Source: CAKZQX01 sp034436755 (GTDB taxonomy: Bacteria; Chloroflexota; Chloroflexia; Chloroflexales; Chloroflexaceae). Taken from it: a stretch of DNA of 64,000 nucleotides. Positions within the stretch are counted from its first letter, which is position 1; each line of letters begins with the position of its first letter. Below are positions 34,786 through 44,556 of the stretch, one piece after another. Location of the stretch: contig DAOTVB010000110.1 in assembly GCA_034436755.1 (NCBI GenBank), positions 62,001 to 126,000 of the forward strand, read 5' to 3'. A model generated the notes under the pieces. It was given only the letters and a program-made list of their open reading frames with translations, made no database searches and was not told the origin of the DNA. A program made the position numbers and the translations under genes.

Positions 34786-35301
34786 TTAAGCGCGCATCCG
34801 CAGCGCAACCTCGGCGACACGCCGCCCCAGCGCATACGCCTGCTGCTGATCGGCTGCGGTCAGGGTGTTGATGGCCGTTGCGCCGTAGTAGGAGCCGGAC
34901 TCTTCCATCTGTGGCGACCAGGGCAGCCCGACAATTAGCATGCCGTTGCCCAGGAACCAGTGCAGCACATTGAGCAGCGTAAACTCGGTGCCGGAGTGGC
35001 GGCCCGCGCTGGTCGTAAATGCCGCGCCGACCTTGCCGGCCAGGCTGCCCTCCTCCCAGAGATCGCCGGTTGTGTCCAGCCAGCGCTTGAGCGTGCCCTT
35101 GATGCCGGTCCAGTTAGGTGTGCCGATAATTAACGCATCGGCGGCGATCAGATCGTCGCGGGTGGCCTGGCGTGGATTGCGGAGCACAACCTCAGTATTT
35201 GCGACGGATTGTGCGCCGGTGGCGATATGCCCGGCCAGCGCCTCGATCAGATCGCCCAGGTCATACAGAATCACTATGCGACAGGGGGCAGTTTGTGTCA
35301 T
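34786..35301 (-). CDS. Flavodoxin-fold NAD(P)H:quinone oxidoreductase-like protein
   Basis: 171 aa, ATG preceded by GTGAGGAT. WrbA/flavodoxin-like fold: an N-terminal strand RIVILYDL, then ALIIGTPNWTGIKGTLKRWLD and the FMN-region FTTSAGRHSGTEFTLLNVL, ending with GATAINTLTAADQQQAYALGRRVAEVAL, as in WrbA. The first phosphate loop (YDLGDLIEAL) departs from the canonical Ser/Thr-rich form. It would reduce quinones by two electrons. It lies 36 bp downstream of the NarL-type regulator and may be its target or partner. Confidence 0.82.
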   Translation of the reverse strand: MTQTAPCRIVILYDLGDLIEALAGHIATGAQSVANTEVVLRNPRQATRDDLIAADALIIGTPNWTGIKGTLKRWLDTTGDLWEEGSLAGKVGAAFTTSAGRHSGTEFTLLNVLHWFLGNGMLIVGLPWSPQMEESGSYYGATAINTLTAADQQQAYALGRRVAEVALRMRA

Positions 35302-35337
35302 GGACAATCCTCACTTTCTCAGGATTCGGGTATCAGA

Positions 35338-35988
35338 TTAGCGCGCATCTTCGGGCACAACCAGCCCCACGCGCGTGGCATAGAGCGCGGCCTGGGTGCG
35401 GCTTGTCAGTTCGAGTTTATTGAGCAGGTTGCTCACATGCACGCTGACCGTCTTCTCGGTAATCGTCAGGGAGTCGGCGATCTGTCGGTTGGTGTAGCCG
35501 CGTGCCAGCAGCGTCAAGACCTCCTGCTCCCGTTTTGTCAGTCGTTCGGGAGCCTGTTCCAGCGGGCGCGAGGTCGCCTGCAGCAGATGGCGCGTGGCTT
35601 CCGGGTGCAGATAGGGCTGTCCGCTCTTGACGGTCCGAATGGCCTGGGCTAACTCCTCCACTTCAACATCCTTGAGCAGATAGCCGTCCGCGCCCCCCTG
35701 GACTGCGCCGATGACCAGATCTGTCTCGGAAAAGGTCGTCAGCACAATGATCGGCAGGTTGGGCAGCATCTGCTTGAGCGTGGTAATCGCCGTCACCCCG
35801 TCCATTTCGGGCATCACCAGGTCCATCAAGACCACATCCGGCTGCAAGGTTTTTACGGCCGCAATCGCCTCCTGTCCATTCCGCGCTTCGCCGGCCAACT
35901 CCATATCCGGCAGCACGCGCAAGACGGCACGCAGCCCCTGCCGGGCAATCGCATGGTCATCAACAATTAAGACCCGAATAGGTTCCAT
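35338..35988 (-). CDS. NarL/LuxR-family response regulator
   Basis: 216 aa; the ATG at 35988 has GGAGGG 9 nt upstream. The receiver domain (residues 1-125) has the acidic pair VDDH, phosphoacceptor Asp in VVLMDLVMPEMDG (residue ~55), Thr in IVLTTFSE and Lys in YLLKDVE. The C-terminal LuxR HTH (about 148-210) shows LTKREQEVLTLLARGYTNRQIAD and TVSVHVSNLLNKL. A transcription factor, probably phosphorylated by the four-GAF kinase encoded 129 bp upstream on the same strand. Confidence 0.93.
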   Translation of the reverse strand: MEPIRVLIVDDHAIARQGLRAVLRVLPDMELAGEARNGQEAIAAVKTLQPDVVLMDLVMPEMDGVTAITTLKQMLPNLPIIVLTTFSETDLVIGAVQGGADGYLLKDVEVEELAQAIRTVKSGQPYLHPEATRHLLQATSRPLEQAPERLTKREQEVLTLLARGYTNRQIADSLTITEKTVSVHVSNLLNKLELTSRTQAALYATRVGLVVPEDAR

Positions 35989-36117
35989 ATCATATGCCCT
36001 CCTTACGAACACTTGCACGCCGGATGACCCTACGGACGCGTTCCTGCGCGTCCATCTTGAATACCCACCGCGTACCTGATGCCTCCAGGGATGCGCTTCT
36101 GCATGTCCCTGTCTGGA

Positions 36118-38796
36118 TTAATCGCCCCCGGTGTAACCAGGCCAATCGACAATGATTTCGGTTCCCTGACCAGGTGTTGAACAGATCTGCAACTGGGCAT
36201 TAATTCTGGCTGCCCGCTCGCGCATCGAGATCAGCCCGAAGTGATCACCCGCCACCTGCGCCGAATCAAACCCCCTGCCATCGTCGGCGATCAGCAGGCG
36301 CATCGGGGGGCCAGTCTCTACCCGCAGGGCAACCTGGCGGGCCTGGGCATGGCGTGACACATTCGTCAGTGCCTCCTGCGCAATCCGCAAGAGCGCCTGC
36401 GCGACTTCATCGGGGAGGGTCGGATTGGCGTCAATCTCCACGGTAACTGGTATCCCGGTGCGCTGTTCAAATGCGGCCGCGTGTCGGTTCAGCGCCTGCG
36501 CCAGACTCTGCTCATCCGCCGTAGCCGGACGGAGTTCAAGGAGCAGCGCACGCATCTCCGCCAGCGCCCCGCGCGTCAGATCGCGGATCTGTTTGAGTGA
36601 CTGCCGCGCCTCCTCCGGATCAAGCTCCCAGAGGTCGGGAATAACCTGGGACAGCAGGCTCATACTGAACATGGACTGTGTCACCGAGTCGTGCAGTTCG
36701 CGGGCCAGGCGGCGACGCTCCTCCAGCACCGCCAGTTGCTGCCCCCGCTCGGCCAGCAGGCGATGCTGCCGGCGGCTATCAATGGCGGTTGCCAGTTGTG
36801 CTGCGGTTGCCTGGTAGGGCTGCAGGTCTGTTTCCTGCCATGTGCGCGTATCCGGATAACTCAGCAGCACCATGCCGATACGCCGCCCGCGAACCATCAG
36901 CGGGATCAGCGCCAGTGCCGGATGTTGCGCATGGGCCTGCATCTGGCGTAGCACCGTGGGCACCTCTGGATTGGCGTGGACATTGGCGAAGGTAACGGTC
37001 TGCCCGGCGTCGAGCAGCGGCGTGAAGGGAGCAGCGACAAAGGACCAGCGTTCCTCTTCCAGATAGGTTCCCCGCTGCGGCGACCAGTGCCCACGAATAA
37101 TCATAGCTGTGCGCCGATCCAGATGATCATGTTCCAGGAGCACAACGGCACAGGCATACCGCCCCCGCGCCGCTACCTGCTCCAGGTAGGCCACGATAAC
37201 CTCGTCCACGCTCATCGCCGTACTGAGCCGCTGGCTGGTGGCGTAGAGCAACCGGGTCTCTTCCAGCGCCTGTTGCAGGCCCCCAAACAGCCGGGCATTC
37301 TCGATAGCGGTTCCCAGTTGGTCGGCGATAATTGCAAACCCGGCGGCATCCTCCTCGGTGATGCGCTGGCGCGACTCGATATTGAGCACCCCCAGCAACT
37401 GCTCGCCAAACACCAACGGAACAGCCAGTTCAGAATAGATATCGGAAGCGCCCGGAATTGGCAGATAGCGCGGATCGTTCTGCACATCGACAATCAGCCG
37501 TGGCTGCCGCTCCTGCGCCGCCAGACCGATCACGCCCTGATCGATCGGCTGCCGATACTCACCGACAATCGCCTCAATATAGATACCGCTGTAGCTGCGC
37601 AGCACCAGCGTCTGCGGATCGTCCGGGTCAACCAGCAGCAGCGCGATGTTGTGATATTCAAGCTGTTCGCGGATGGCCGCAACCGCTGTGTGGATGATTT
37701 CATCAAGACTGAGGCTGTTGGTAATCAGCCGCCCGACATGGTTGATCGCGGCAATCCGGGCCGCGCGCTGCTGTTCGGCCGTAAATAGCCGGGCATTCTC
37801 GATAGCGACAGCCAGTTGGTCGGCAATAATGCGCAGGCTGGCGACATCCTCTTCACTGAACCGCGTGTCGCTCTCCAGATTGAGCACGCCCAGTACCGCA
37901 TCACAATGCAGGATCGGCAACGCCAGCTCCGCCTGAATATCCGCAACACCGGGTATTGCAACATAGCGCGGATCGACGGAGACATCATTGACCAGCACCG
38001 CCTGGCGGGAACAGACCGCGGCTCCGGTAATCCCCCGGGTGACAGGCAGCCGATACTCCTGCCGCGCGGCCGGGCGATAGGGGCCGGCAACCGCGCCGAA
38101 GACCAGCGTCTGCGGGTCTGCCGGGTCAATCAGCGCGAGTGAAACATAGGTGTAGCCCAACAATTCATGGATAGCATCGGCGGCATTCTGCAGCAGATCG
38201 TCAATCAACAGATCCGCCGTGATAATGCGTCCGACCCGCGCAATCAGTGCCAGGCGCTCATTGCGGCGTTGTTCCTGCTTGTAGCGGCGCGCATTCTCGA
38301 TAGCAATCGCGGCATGGCGCGCAAACAACTCCAGCGTAGCCACATCCTGCACGCCAAAGCGATGCGGCAACTCTGCTCCGACGCTAAACACCCCGATGAC
38401 CTGTCGGCCCCACCAGATCGGCATGCCGATAGCGGCATGGTCGGCAAACTCGGGCAAGATCAGGTCATCCAGTTCATCGTAGCGATCCAGCCGGACCGGC
38501 TGCCGTTCGCGCAGCACCCGCCCGGTCAACCCGCTGTCCGGCGGGATCTCGTGGGCCCACTCGCGCAGGGGCATATTGACCACTGCCGCTGTCTGCACCA
38601 CCGGGCCGGCAGCCCGTTCCACTACCAGCCCGATCGTGCCGTGGTCCGCGCCGATCAGTTCGATCGCACTGGCGACGATGCGGGTCAGCAGCGGTTCAAG
38701 CTCCAGTTCGCTGCTGATCAGTTCGATCACCTGGCGCAGGCTCTCGGCGCGGTGCAGGACTTCGTCACGCTGTTGTTGCAGGATCTCCACGGTCAT
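36118..38796 (-). CDS. Four-GAF NarL-type sensor histidine kinase
   Basis: 892 aa. After a short coiled coil come four GAF domains (about 30-180, 190-345, 355-510, 515-670). The second and third are near-duplicates: both hold RQ..PV..GITG or IDQGVIG and DPRYLPIPG-like phrases (VAIPGVADIQAELALP, LPIPGASDIYSELAVP). Then HisKA_3 with phospho-His in ARELHDSVTQSMFS (residue ~702) and a HATPase_c domain (RIAQEALTNVSRHAQA, DDGRGFD, FGLISMRERA). No membrane helix. ATG at 38796 is preferred over the GTG four codons earlier. Pairs with the downstream NarL regulator. GAF domains of this kind bind cyclic nucleotides, heme or other ligands, not determinable here. Confidence 0.92.
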   Translation of the reverse strand: MTVEILQQQRDEVLHRAESLRQVIELISSELELEPLLTRIVASAIELIGADHGTIGLVVERAAGPVVQTAAVVNMPLREWAHEIPPDSGLTGRVLRERQPVRLDRYDELDDLILPEFADHAAIGMPIWWGRQVIGVFSVGAELPHRFGVQDVATLELFARHAAIAIENARRYKQEQRRNERLALIARVGRIITADLLIDDLLQNAADAIHELLGYTYVSLALIDPADPQTLVFGAVAGPYRPAARQEYRLPVTRGITGAAVCSRQAVLVNDVSVDPRYVAIPGVADIQAELALPILHCDAVLGVLNLESDTRFSEEDVASLRIIADQLAVAIENARLFTAEQQRAARIAAINHVGRLITNSLSLDEIIHTAVAAIREQLEYHNIALLLVDPDDPQTLVLRSYSGIYIEAIVGEYRQPIDQGVIGLAAQERQPRLIVDVQNDPRYLPIPGASDIYSELAVPLVFGEQLLGVLNIESRQRITEEDAAGFAIIADQLGTAIENARLFGGLQQALEETRLLYATSQRLSTAMSVDEVIVAYLEQVAARGRYACAVVLLEHDHLDRRTAMIIRGHWSPQRGTYLEEERWSFVAAPFTPLLDAGQTVTFANVHANPEVPTVLRQMQAHAQHPALALIPLMVRGRRIGMVLLSYPDTRTWQETDLQPYQATAAQLATAIDSRRQHRLLAERGQQLAVLEERRRLARELHDSVTQSMFSMSLLSQVIPDLWELDPEEARQSLKQIRDLTRGALAEMRALLLELRPATADEQSLAQALNRHAAAFEQRTGIPVTVEIDANPTLPDEVAQALLRIAQEALTNVSRHAQARQVALRVETGPPMRLLIADDGRGFDSAQVAGDHFGLISMRERAARINAQLQICSTPGQGTEIIVDWPGYTGGD

Positions 38797-38970
38797 ACCA
38801 GTGCTCACCCGCTTCCCAGAGTTGTACCGGATAGGTCCATTATACCGGATGGACCGGGAAGCACAAAGAGCAGTGAGTGAAGCCGGTAAGTTTGCTTAAT
38901 GGGATTGCGAAACACGGAATAGCGATACTCGTTATTGTTAGGAATGTTAGTTGTGGGAGACGCGGAGAAA

Positions 38971-39000
38971 CGCAGGGCACTGATGCATCAGTGCCCTGCG
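38971..39000 (-). terminator. Perfect 30-bp palindrome, likely terminator
   Basis: A fully self-complementary sequence with 15-bp arms (CGCAGGGCACTGATG and its complement), 13 bp past the stop of the minus-strand acyltransferase/hydrolase ORF, followed on that strand by TTTCTCCGCG. As RNA it would form a stem of about 13 bp with a 4-nt loop. Confidence 0.7.
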
Positions 39001-39013
39001 CTATGCGTGGATC

Positions 39014-41737
39014 TCAAAGTCCCAACCCGTCAAGAACTGTGGCAAACACATTTTGTGCCAGGATGTTCGGGTTCGTCGAGCCCTGGTTGACGCCCAGGGC
39101 AAGCGTGATCCCGCTCTCAGGCGCGTACCAGACAGCCGAGCGGAAACCGCCGAAACCACCGATGTGACCATACACCGTACTCCGTTCCGGTGCCCGCGCA
39201 ACCGGGAGCATATTACGCATTACACCCAGACCATAGGCCAGATCGGGCATGCTGTACTGACCATGACCGCTCACAAATGTCAACATCTGAGCGCGTGACT
39301 CATCACTTACCAAATCACCCGCAAACAGGGCGCGGGCAAACGTCTGTATATCATCTACCGTTGAGACCAGGTTGGCCGTACCGAAGGCAAAGGACATCGC
39401 CACATCGCGCTGGCTGGTTGATTGAATGTAGCCGGTGGCAAACGGCCCCTCAATTGCTTCGTCAGGAACGAAGAAGGTGCTCTCAAGACCAAGGGGTTCA
39501 AAAATGCGTTGGCGCATCTCTGCCGCAAGCGAGTTACCCGTTACCGCTTCGACAACCATGCCCAGGATAACATAGTTGGTGCTGGAGTAGTCCCAGTTGC
39601 CGGCAGAGCCAGGCGGGAAGGCCAGTGGAAATTGAGCGGCATACTGCACCAGTTCCTCCGGTGTGAAAATGCGATCAGGTTGCAGGTACGCCTGGTTAGC
39701 GTAACTACTATCCTCAAGATAGTCGTAGAGTCCCGTGGTTTGCTGAAGCAGGGTTCGCACCGTGATGCTGTTGGCGTTGGGAACCAGATTGGGCAGCCAG
39801 ACGGACAGCGGGTCGTCAAGGTTGAGCCGGCCTTCCTCCACCAGTTGCATCACTACTACGGCTGTGAAAACTTTGCTAATACTCGCAATTCGCATTCGGG
39901 TGTCCGGTGTTATTGGCATCTGCCCGGCGCGGTCAGTCACACCACTTGCGCCGACCCAGGTTTGCTGGCCGGGAATATTCACGGCGACGACGGCACCCGG
40001 AATGTAGCCATCGGCAACGGTTGCATCGAGCACTGCCTGCAATGCGACGGCAAGTTCCGGATCAATCGGCGGCAGGCCGGCTTCAACTGTGGCTGTCGCA
40101 TCAATTGGTGACACGGGTGTTGTGGTGACACTAGGCGTTGCCGTGGCCGTTGGCACAGGGCTGGAGGTTGGCGTTCCGGTGACGGTTGGCGTCGCACTGG
40201 TAGCCGCGATAGGCGTGTCGGTAGGTTCGGGTGTGCCCGTTACCGTTGCCATGGCAGCCGGAGCAGGGGTTGGTGTCAACTCAGCGACCGGAGAGACGCC
40301 TGATGGTGCGGTCGGCGAACTGCAGGAACCAATGAACAGGACAATGATAACTCCAATGATCTGAAAAAAGCGACGACCGGAGACAATGGAACTATGTCCA
40401 GATACGAACGTGCCGGAATCGGAAGCGGCCCGGTGGCCTGATTCATTACGATGGTACATCTTACTCCTTTGATTGTCTCTGTCGGTAATACAAAGAACTG
40501 TAGGGTAGGTGGTGCAGTGACAATGTGAATACCCGGGGGCCGGTGCGATCCCGGGTAAGTGGTACAGCCTGGGCGGAATATGCACTGAACCAGTCGCATT
40601 ACGTGGGCGCAAGATCCGCGTGAGTTTTCCAATGGCTCCCCGACGAACCGGCAGTTCCACACAACGATATGATAGTTCAGCCAGCAGCATGGCGGCACCG
40701 ATGCGCGCGGCGAGTAGTCCAGAACCATCAAAAGGTACATCGAGGACAGGCCGGGTGACCTGAAAGATCGGCCAGTGCCAGAGATAGATGCCATACGAGC
40801 GGGTGCCGATCCAGCGTATTGGTCCCCAGGATATTATGGTGGGCAGCAGGCGGGCATGCGGATGGCTGGTAGCCATGATTACGAGTACGGTGCCCAGCGC
40901 GACCAGTGTAAGACCACCACGGTAGAGCAGCGGGTGACTGTCGAAGAGGTGTACCGTCGCCAGTGCCAGGCCAATAAGACCGAAAACCCCAACAATATCG
41001 AGGGCTTGCCCGACGCGCCGGCGTGTGCCTACCGGCTGTCGCCACGGAGCCCAGACCATAGCAAGGATCGCACCGATCAGGACTCCGCCGGCCCGTGTGT
41101 CGGTGCCGTAGTAGATGCGCGAGGGATCGGCTCCCGGTTCAAAGATCACAACAGTGAGGATTGTGCTGGCAATTACCAATGCGACAGTAACAACCAGCAA
41201 GCCCCGGAGACGCATAAATCGTACCCCGGCGATGAAGATCAACGGCCAGAGCAGGTAAAACTGCTCCTCCACGGCCAGCGACCAGAGGTGTTGTAACAAC
41301 GATGGGCGTACTCCAACGGTGAAGTAGGATTGCTCACCCAGGATAAGGTGCCAGTTCATCACATACCCAAGGGCGGCCAGCGTCTCACTGCCAAGACCGA
41401 CCGTTTCGGCATCGGGCAAAAAGGTGGCGATGACCAGCGTGCCGGCGAGCAACACAAAGAGTGCCGGAAGGAGTCGCCGGGCACGACGTAGCCAGAATGC
41501 CGTAAGGTTAACCCGGTCATGTTGCAGCCACTCTGTGATTAGCAGGGCCGTAATCAGAAAACCGCTCAGAACAAAAAAGATTTCGACACCGAGAAAACCA
41601 CCGCGCACGGGCAGATCAGCATGGTAGAGCAATACAGCAATAACCGCAAGCGCACGCAACCCATCAAGGCCGGGAAGATAGGGGAAGGCTGGAAGGTCTG
41701 TTTGCCGGTCTGTGGGCATGGGTTCCTCTTCTGGCAT
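39014..41737 (-). CDS. Acyltransferase-3 / serine hydrolase (beta-lactamase fold) single open frame
   Basis: 907 codons from the ATG at 41737 (AGAGGAGG upstream). Residues ~15-375 are an OafA-type acyltransferase_3 with about ten membrane helices: PGLDGLRALAVIAVLLYH, GVEIFFVLSGFLIT, WSLAVEEQFYLLWP, RSYGIYLWHWPIF. Residues ~380-425 look like translated non-coding DNA. Then at residue ~427 a second protein seems to start (MYHRNESGH) with its own ribosome site, a lipoprotein signal (IIVLFIGSC), a Pro/Thr linker (about 460-520) and a class C beta-lactamase-like domain with SxxK in RIASISKVF, YxN in YSSTNYVIL and HIGGFGG. Either a true fusion or two genes whose separating stop codon was lost. The first would acylate envelope sugars; the second is a surface serine hydrolase or DD-peptidase. 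Confidence 0.75.
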   Translation of the reverse strand: MPEEEPMPTDRQTDLPAFPYLPGLDGLRALAVIAVLLYHADLPVRGGFLGVEIFFVLSGFLITALLITEWLQHDRVNLTAFWLRRARRLLPALFVLLAGTLVIATFLPDAETVGLGSETLAALGYVMNWHLILGEQSYFTVGVRPSLLQHLWSLAVEEQFYLLWPLIFIAGVRFMRLRGLLVVTVALVIASTILTVVIFEPGADPSRIYYGTDTRAGGVLIGAILAMVWAPWRQPVGTRRRVGQALDIVGVFGLIGLALATVHLFDSHPLLYRGGLTLVALGTVLVIMATSHPHARLLPTIISWGPIRWIGTRSYGIYLWHWPIFQVTRPVLDVPFDGSGLLAARIGAAMLLAELSYRCVELPVRRGAIGKLTRILRPRNATGSVHIPPRLYHLPGIAPAPGYSHCHCTTYPTVLCITDRDNQRSKMYHRNESGHRAASDSGTFVSGHSSIVSGRRFFQIIGVIIVLFIGSCSSPTAPSGVSPVAELTPTPAPAAMATVTGTPEPTDTPIAATSATPTVTGTPTSSPVPTATATPSVTTTPVSPIDATATVEAGLPPIDPELAVALQAVLDATVADGYIPGAVVAVNIPGQQTWVGASGVTDRAGQMPITPDTRMRIASISKVFTAVVVMQLVEEGRLNLDDPLSVWLPNLVPNANSITVRTLLQQTTGLYDYLEDSSYANQAYLQPDRIFTPEELVQYAAQFPLAFPPGSAGNWDYSSTNYVILGMVVEAVTGNSLAAEMRQRIFEPLGLESTFFVPDEAIEGPFATGYIQSTSQRDVAMSFAFGTANLVSTVDDIQTFARALFAGDLVSDESRAQMLTFVSGHGQYSMPDLAYGLGVMRNMLPVARAPERSTVYGHIGGFGGFRSAVWYAPESGITLALGVNQGSTNPNILAQNVFATVLDGLGL
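40457..40475 (-). promoter_or_regulatory. Internal Shine-Dalgarno and ATG for the hydrolase half
   Basis: On the minus strand AAAGGAG lies 5 nt before an ATG at 40459, in frame with the serine hydrolase. From here the protein would be 481 aa and begin with a normal lipoprotein signal, which suggests separate translation. Confidence 0.65.
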
Positions 41738-42042
41738 GAAAGACCTCCTCTGCCAGTCTGGTACTATTAAATCTGTCAATTCTCTGGGATGTGTAGTAGC
41801 TGTGATTTGCTATGACCTGCTGCAAAAACTATGCCAGTCTGAAGTGGGGAATGCGTCGAGGGTACCTGTGCGGCATATGCCACTACACCGAAGATCTATC
41901 GATAGTTCGTTGTGCTGCTATCTGGACGGAGTTCCATTCAAACTACCTGGATAAATGAGCAAATGATGAGAACGAAGAACAGAGAACCAGGATAGGGAGT
42001 CACACCCTATCCTGGTTCTTGCGCGTGCAGGTTGCCGGCTTT
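41738..42042. other. Intergenic region with terminator
   Basis: About 300 bp with no gene; contains the upstream region of the acyltransferase ORF and the terminator of the ABC operon at 41983-42019. Confidence 0.4.
41983..42019 (-). terminator. Terminator of the peptide ABC permease genes
   Basis: A perfect 15-bp stem (41983-41997 with 42005-42019) and 7-nt loop, 24 bp past the stop of the minus-strand permease C gene. Confidence 0.8.
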
Positions 42043-42976
42043 TTACTGTTTGAGGCGCGGGTCGAGGGCATCGCGCAGACCATCGCCCAGCAGGTTAAAC
42101 CCCAGCACCGCCAGCATGATTGCTATGCCGGGGAAGAAGACCAGATGCGGCGCGGAGAAGACCTGGTTGCGCTCGCTGCTCAACATGGAGCCCCACTCGG
42201 GTGTTGGCGGTTGCGCGCCCAATCCCAGGAAGGAGAGCGCAGCTACATCCAGGATGGCAATCCCGATCCCCAGGGTGCCCTGCACAATCAGCGGCGAGAT
42301 GGCATTGGGCAGAATATGCCGGAAGAGAATCCGTGGATGGCTACTGCCGATCGCGCGGGCGGCGGCGGCATACTCCTCCTCCTTCGTTGCAAGAATGCTG
42401 GCGCGGATCACACGGGCATACTGCGGGATGGTGACAATGGCAATCCCCAGCATCGCATTCATCAGCCCCGGTCCCAGCACGCTCACGATGGCAATTGCCA
42501 GCAGCAGGAAGGGGAAAGGCCAACTGCACATCCAGGATGCGCATAATCAGATCTTCCACCCAGCCGCCGACATAGCCCGCCACCGCGCCCAGCAGCACCC
42601 CGGCCAGCATCGCCACCGCCACCGTGATAAACCCGACGAAAAGCGAGACGCGTGTGCCATAAATAACCCGGCTAAACTGATCCCGAAAATTGCCGTCAAT
42701 GCCCATCAGATGCTGCGACTGCGTTTCGTCACACCCCAGCAGATGGATGCAGGGCGGCGCACGTTTGCTAATCTCCTCAACCCCCAGCAGCACCTGCTCC
42801 GGGTCGTAGGGCGCAATGAGCGGGGCAAAGATTGCCACCAGGATCATCGTCCCGATAATCAGCAGGCCCGCGATAGCCGAGCGTTGCCGGGAGAAGCGCC
42901 GCAACGCTTGCCGCCAGGGACTCTCGGCTGTGCGTCGGGGCAGGCTGATAGCAACTGTCTCTACATCTACCGCCAT
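42043..42976 (-). pseudogene. dppC: Dipeptide/oligopeptide ABC transporter permease DppC, frameshifted
   Basis: The first ~155 codons (from the ATG at 42976, GAGGTAG upstream) read a normal DppC start: RQRSAIAGLLIIGTMILVAI, GTRVSLFVGFITVAVAMLAG. At 42511-42514 a run of four G (C on the coding strand) replaces the expected three, and the frame moves by +1. The second frame carries the rest: LLLAIAIVSVLGPGLMNAM, the EAA loop AAARAIGSSHPRILFRHILPN, ending GDGLRDALDPRLKQ. With one base removed the protein is a full-length permease of about 310 aa with six helices. Could be a sequencing error in a homopolymer or a real mutation; the broken binding-protein gene in the same operon makes decay plausible. 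Confidence 0.85.
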
Positions 42977-42989
42977 GGTCAAACTACCT

Positions 42990-44069
42990 CTAGTTCAGTC
43001 GAATACGCGGGTCAAGAATGGCATACGAGACATCAACCAGCAGATTTACCATCACATACATAAACGCCACCGCCAGCGTCACCCCCTGGATAATCGGGTA
43101 ATCCCGCGCGGTAATCGCCTCAAACAGGATGCGCCCAACGCCCGCCAGGTTAAAGATCGTCTCAGTCAGCACCGCCCCGCCAAAAACTGTCCCCAACTGC
43201 AACCCGACGATAGTGACAACCGGCAGCAGCGCGTTGCGGAAGGCATGCGACAGGATGACGACATGGTCGGACAGTCCCTTGGCGCGGGCCGTACGCACAT
43301 AATCCCGCCCCAGCACCTCCAGCATGCTCGATCGGGTCATCCGCGCAATAATCGCCATCGGAATCGTTGCCAGCGCCACGGCGGGCAAGATCAGATGTTT
43401 GATCGTCGCGCCTAGCAACTCCCAGTTGAAAGTAATAAGCGCATTGAAAATATAAAAGTTAGCAAAAAACTCCAGCAGGCGGTAGAACCCCGTTTCCGCA
43501 GCAACATTCCAATTATAGACTTCAAAGAAGGGCGCGGCATCCATCCCGGCGGGCAGGCGACCCGAGGGCGGCAGTGCAAAGGGTGTATCGCGCAAGACCA
43601 GCGCAAACAGATAGGCCAGCATCAGCCCCAGCCAGAACACCGGCATCGACACGCCGATATTGGCCCCGACCATCGTGCCCACATCCACCGCCGAGTTGCG
43701 CCGGATCGCCGCCAGCAGACCGGCCGGCACACCGATGAGCGTCGCAATTGCCAGCGCGGTCAGCCCCAGTTCAATTGTTACGGGTAGCCGCTCGACCAGG
43801 ATCTGCGTGATCGGACGTCTAAAGCGGATCGACTCGCCCAGGTCGCCCCGCAGCACATCAAGCGCATAGATGCCAAACTGCACCGGGATAGGCTGATCCA
43901 GCCCCTTCTCCCGATTGAAGCGCGCGCAGATTTCCGGCGTGGCCTTCTCTCCCAGCATCGCCGTGCAGGGATCGCCGGGGATCATACGGGCCAGCGCAAA
44001 TGTCACCAGCAGCACTCCGGCCAGGACAGGAATTGCCGATAGAAAACGGCGAATGATATATTTGATCAT
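42990..44069 (-). CDS. dppB: Dipeptide/oligopeptide ABC transporter permease DppB
   Basis: 359 aa, six transmembrane helices. It forms half of the membrane channel of a peptide (or nickel, sugar oligomer) importer. Landmarks are MIKYIIRRFLSAIPVLAGVLLVTF at the start (quoted in parts: RRFLSAIPVLAGV), the EAA loop TARAKGLSDHVVILSHAFRNALLPV, and the end LLVDVSYAILDPRIRLN. A periplasmic loop of about 60 extra residues between helices 3 and 4 is seen in Chloroflexi and some Gram-positive homologues. Intact. It lies 13 bp upstream of the frameshifted dppC. No ATPase genes (dppD/F) are in the cluster. Confidence 0.92.
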   Translation of the reverse strand: MIKYIIRRFLSAIPVLAGVLLVTFALARMIPGDPCTAMLGEKATPEICARFNREKGLDQPIPVQFGIYALDVLRGDLGESIRFRRPITQILVERLPVTIELGLTALAIATLIGVPAGLLAAIRRNSAVDVGTMVGANIGVSMPVFWLGLMLAYLFALVLRDTPFALPPSGRLPAGMDAAPFFEVYNWNVAAETGFYRLLEFFANFYIFNALITFNWELLGATIKHLILPAVALATIPMAIIARMTRSSMLEVLGRDYVRTARAKGLSDHVVILSHAFRNALLPVVTIVGLQLGTVFGGAVLTETIFNLAGVGRILFEAITARDYPIIQGVTLAVAFMYVMVNLLVDVSYAILDPRIRLN

Positions 44070-44556
44070 AATCGTGTACTAAATACTAAATATAGTGATC
44101 GATTTTGGCGAAGTTAAGTTAAACCGAGGAATATCCGCAGTACGGCCTTGCGAATGTTGATAACAAATTCCAGACATAAAATACCATGAGTTCCAACCTA
44201 TGAATTTTTAGGAAATAATCCAGGTATACCATTCCTCGAGTCCCGGCTTATGAACTTTGAGTAAATAACCCGGATATGCCATCCAGGAGTCCCGGCTTTA
44301 GCCGGTTGAATACCTGCCGGAGCCGCAGCATACTGCCGGGAACGCCTGATCCGGCTGAAGCCGGGACTCCCGTGCAGTGATGTCCGGATTTTACGTTCGA
44401 AGTTCATAAGCCGGGATACCTGTTCGGCGTTATCGGTATCGCATTCTCAAACTTCATCAGGTGGGATTGTGCTGCCACAACTCCACCTGATGGCAAAACG
44501 AGATCGTGCCGGGGTTACTCGGCGGCGTCTCCGCCTTCCTCATTAATAAAGCCACC
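44070..44556. other. Intergenic repeats between permease and binding-protein genes
   Basis: About 490 bp with no gene. A complete family B palindrome occupies 44251-44405, preceded by a fragment of another (TCGAGTCCCGGCTTATGAAC). The last 42 bp (44515-44556) read on, in frame, from the TAG of the binding protein (GGFINEEGGDAAE) to a TAA. Confidence 0.55.
44251..44405. repeat. Palindromic repeat family B, copy 3
   Basis: Inverted ends GAACTTTGA (44252-44260) and TTCGAAGTTC (44396-44405); interior GGAGTCCCGGCTTTAGCCGG and CCGGCTGAAGCCGGGACTCC blocks as in the copy at 48914. Confidence 0.7.

Noticed and set aside
42505..42520. Programmed frameshift in dppC
   Set aside because: The site is a plain homopolymer without a slippery heptamer followed by a clear pseudoknot, and no reason is known for such control in this family; an indel is simpler.
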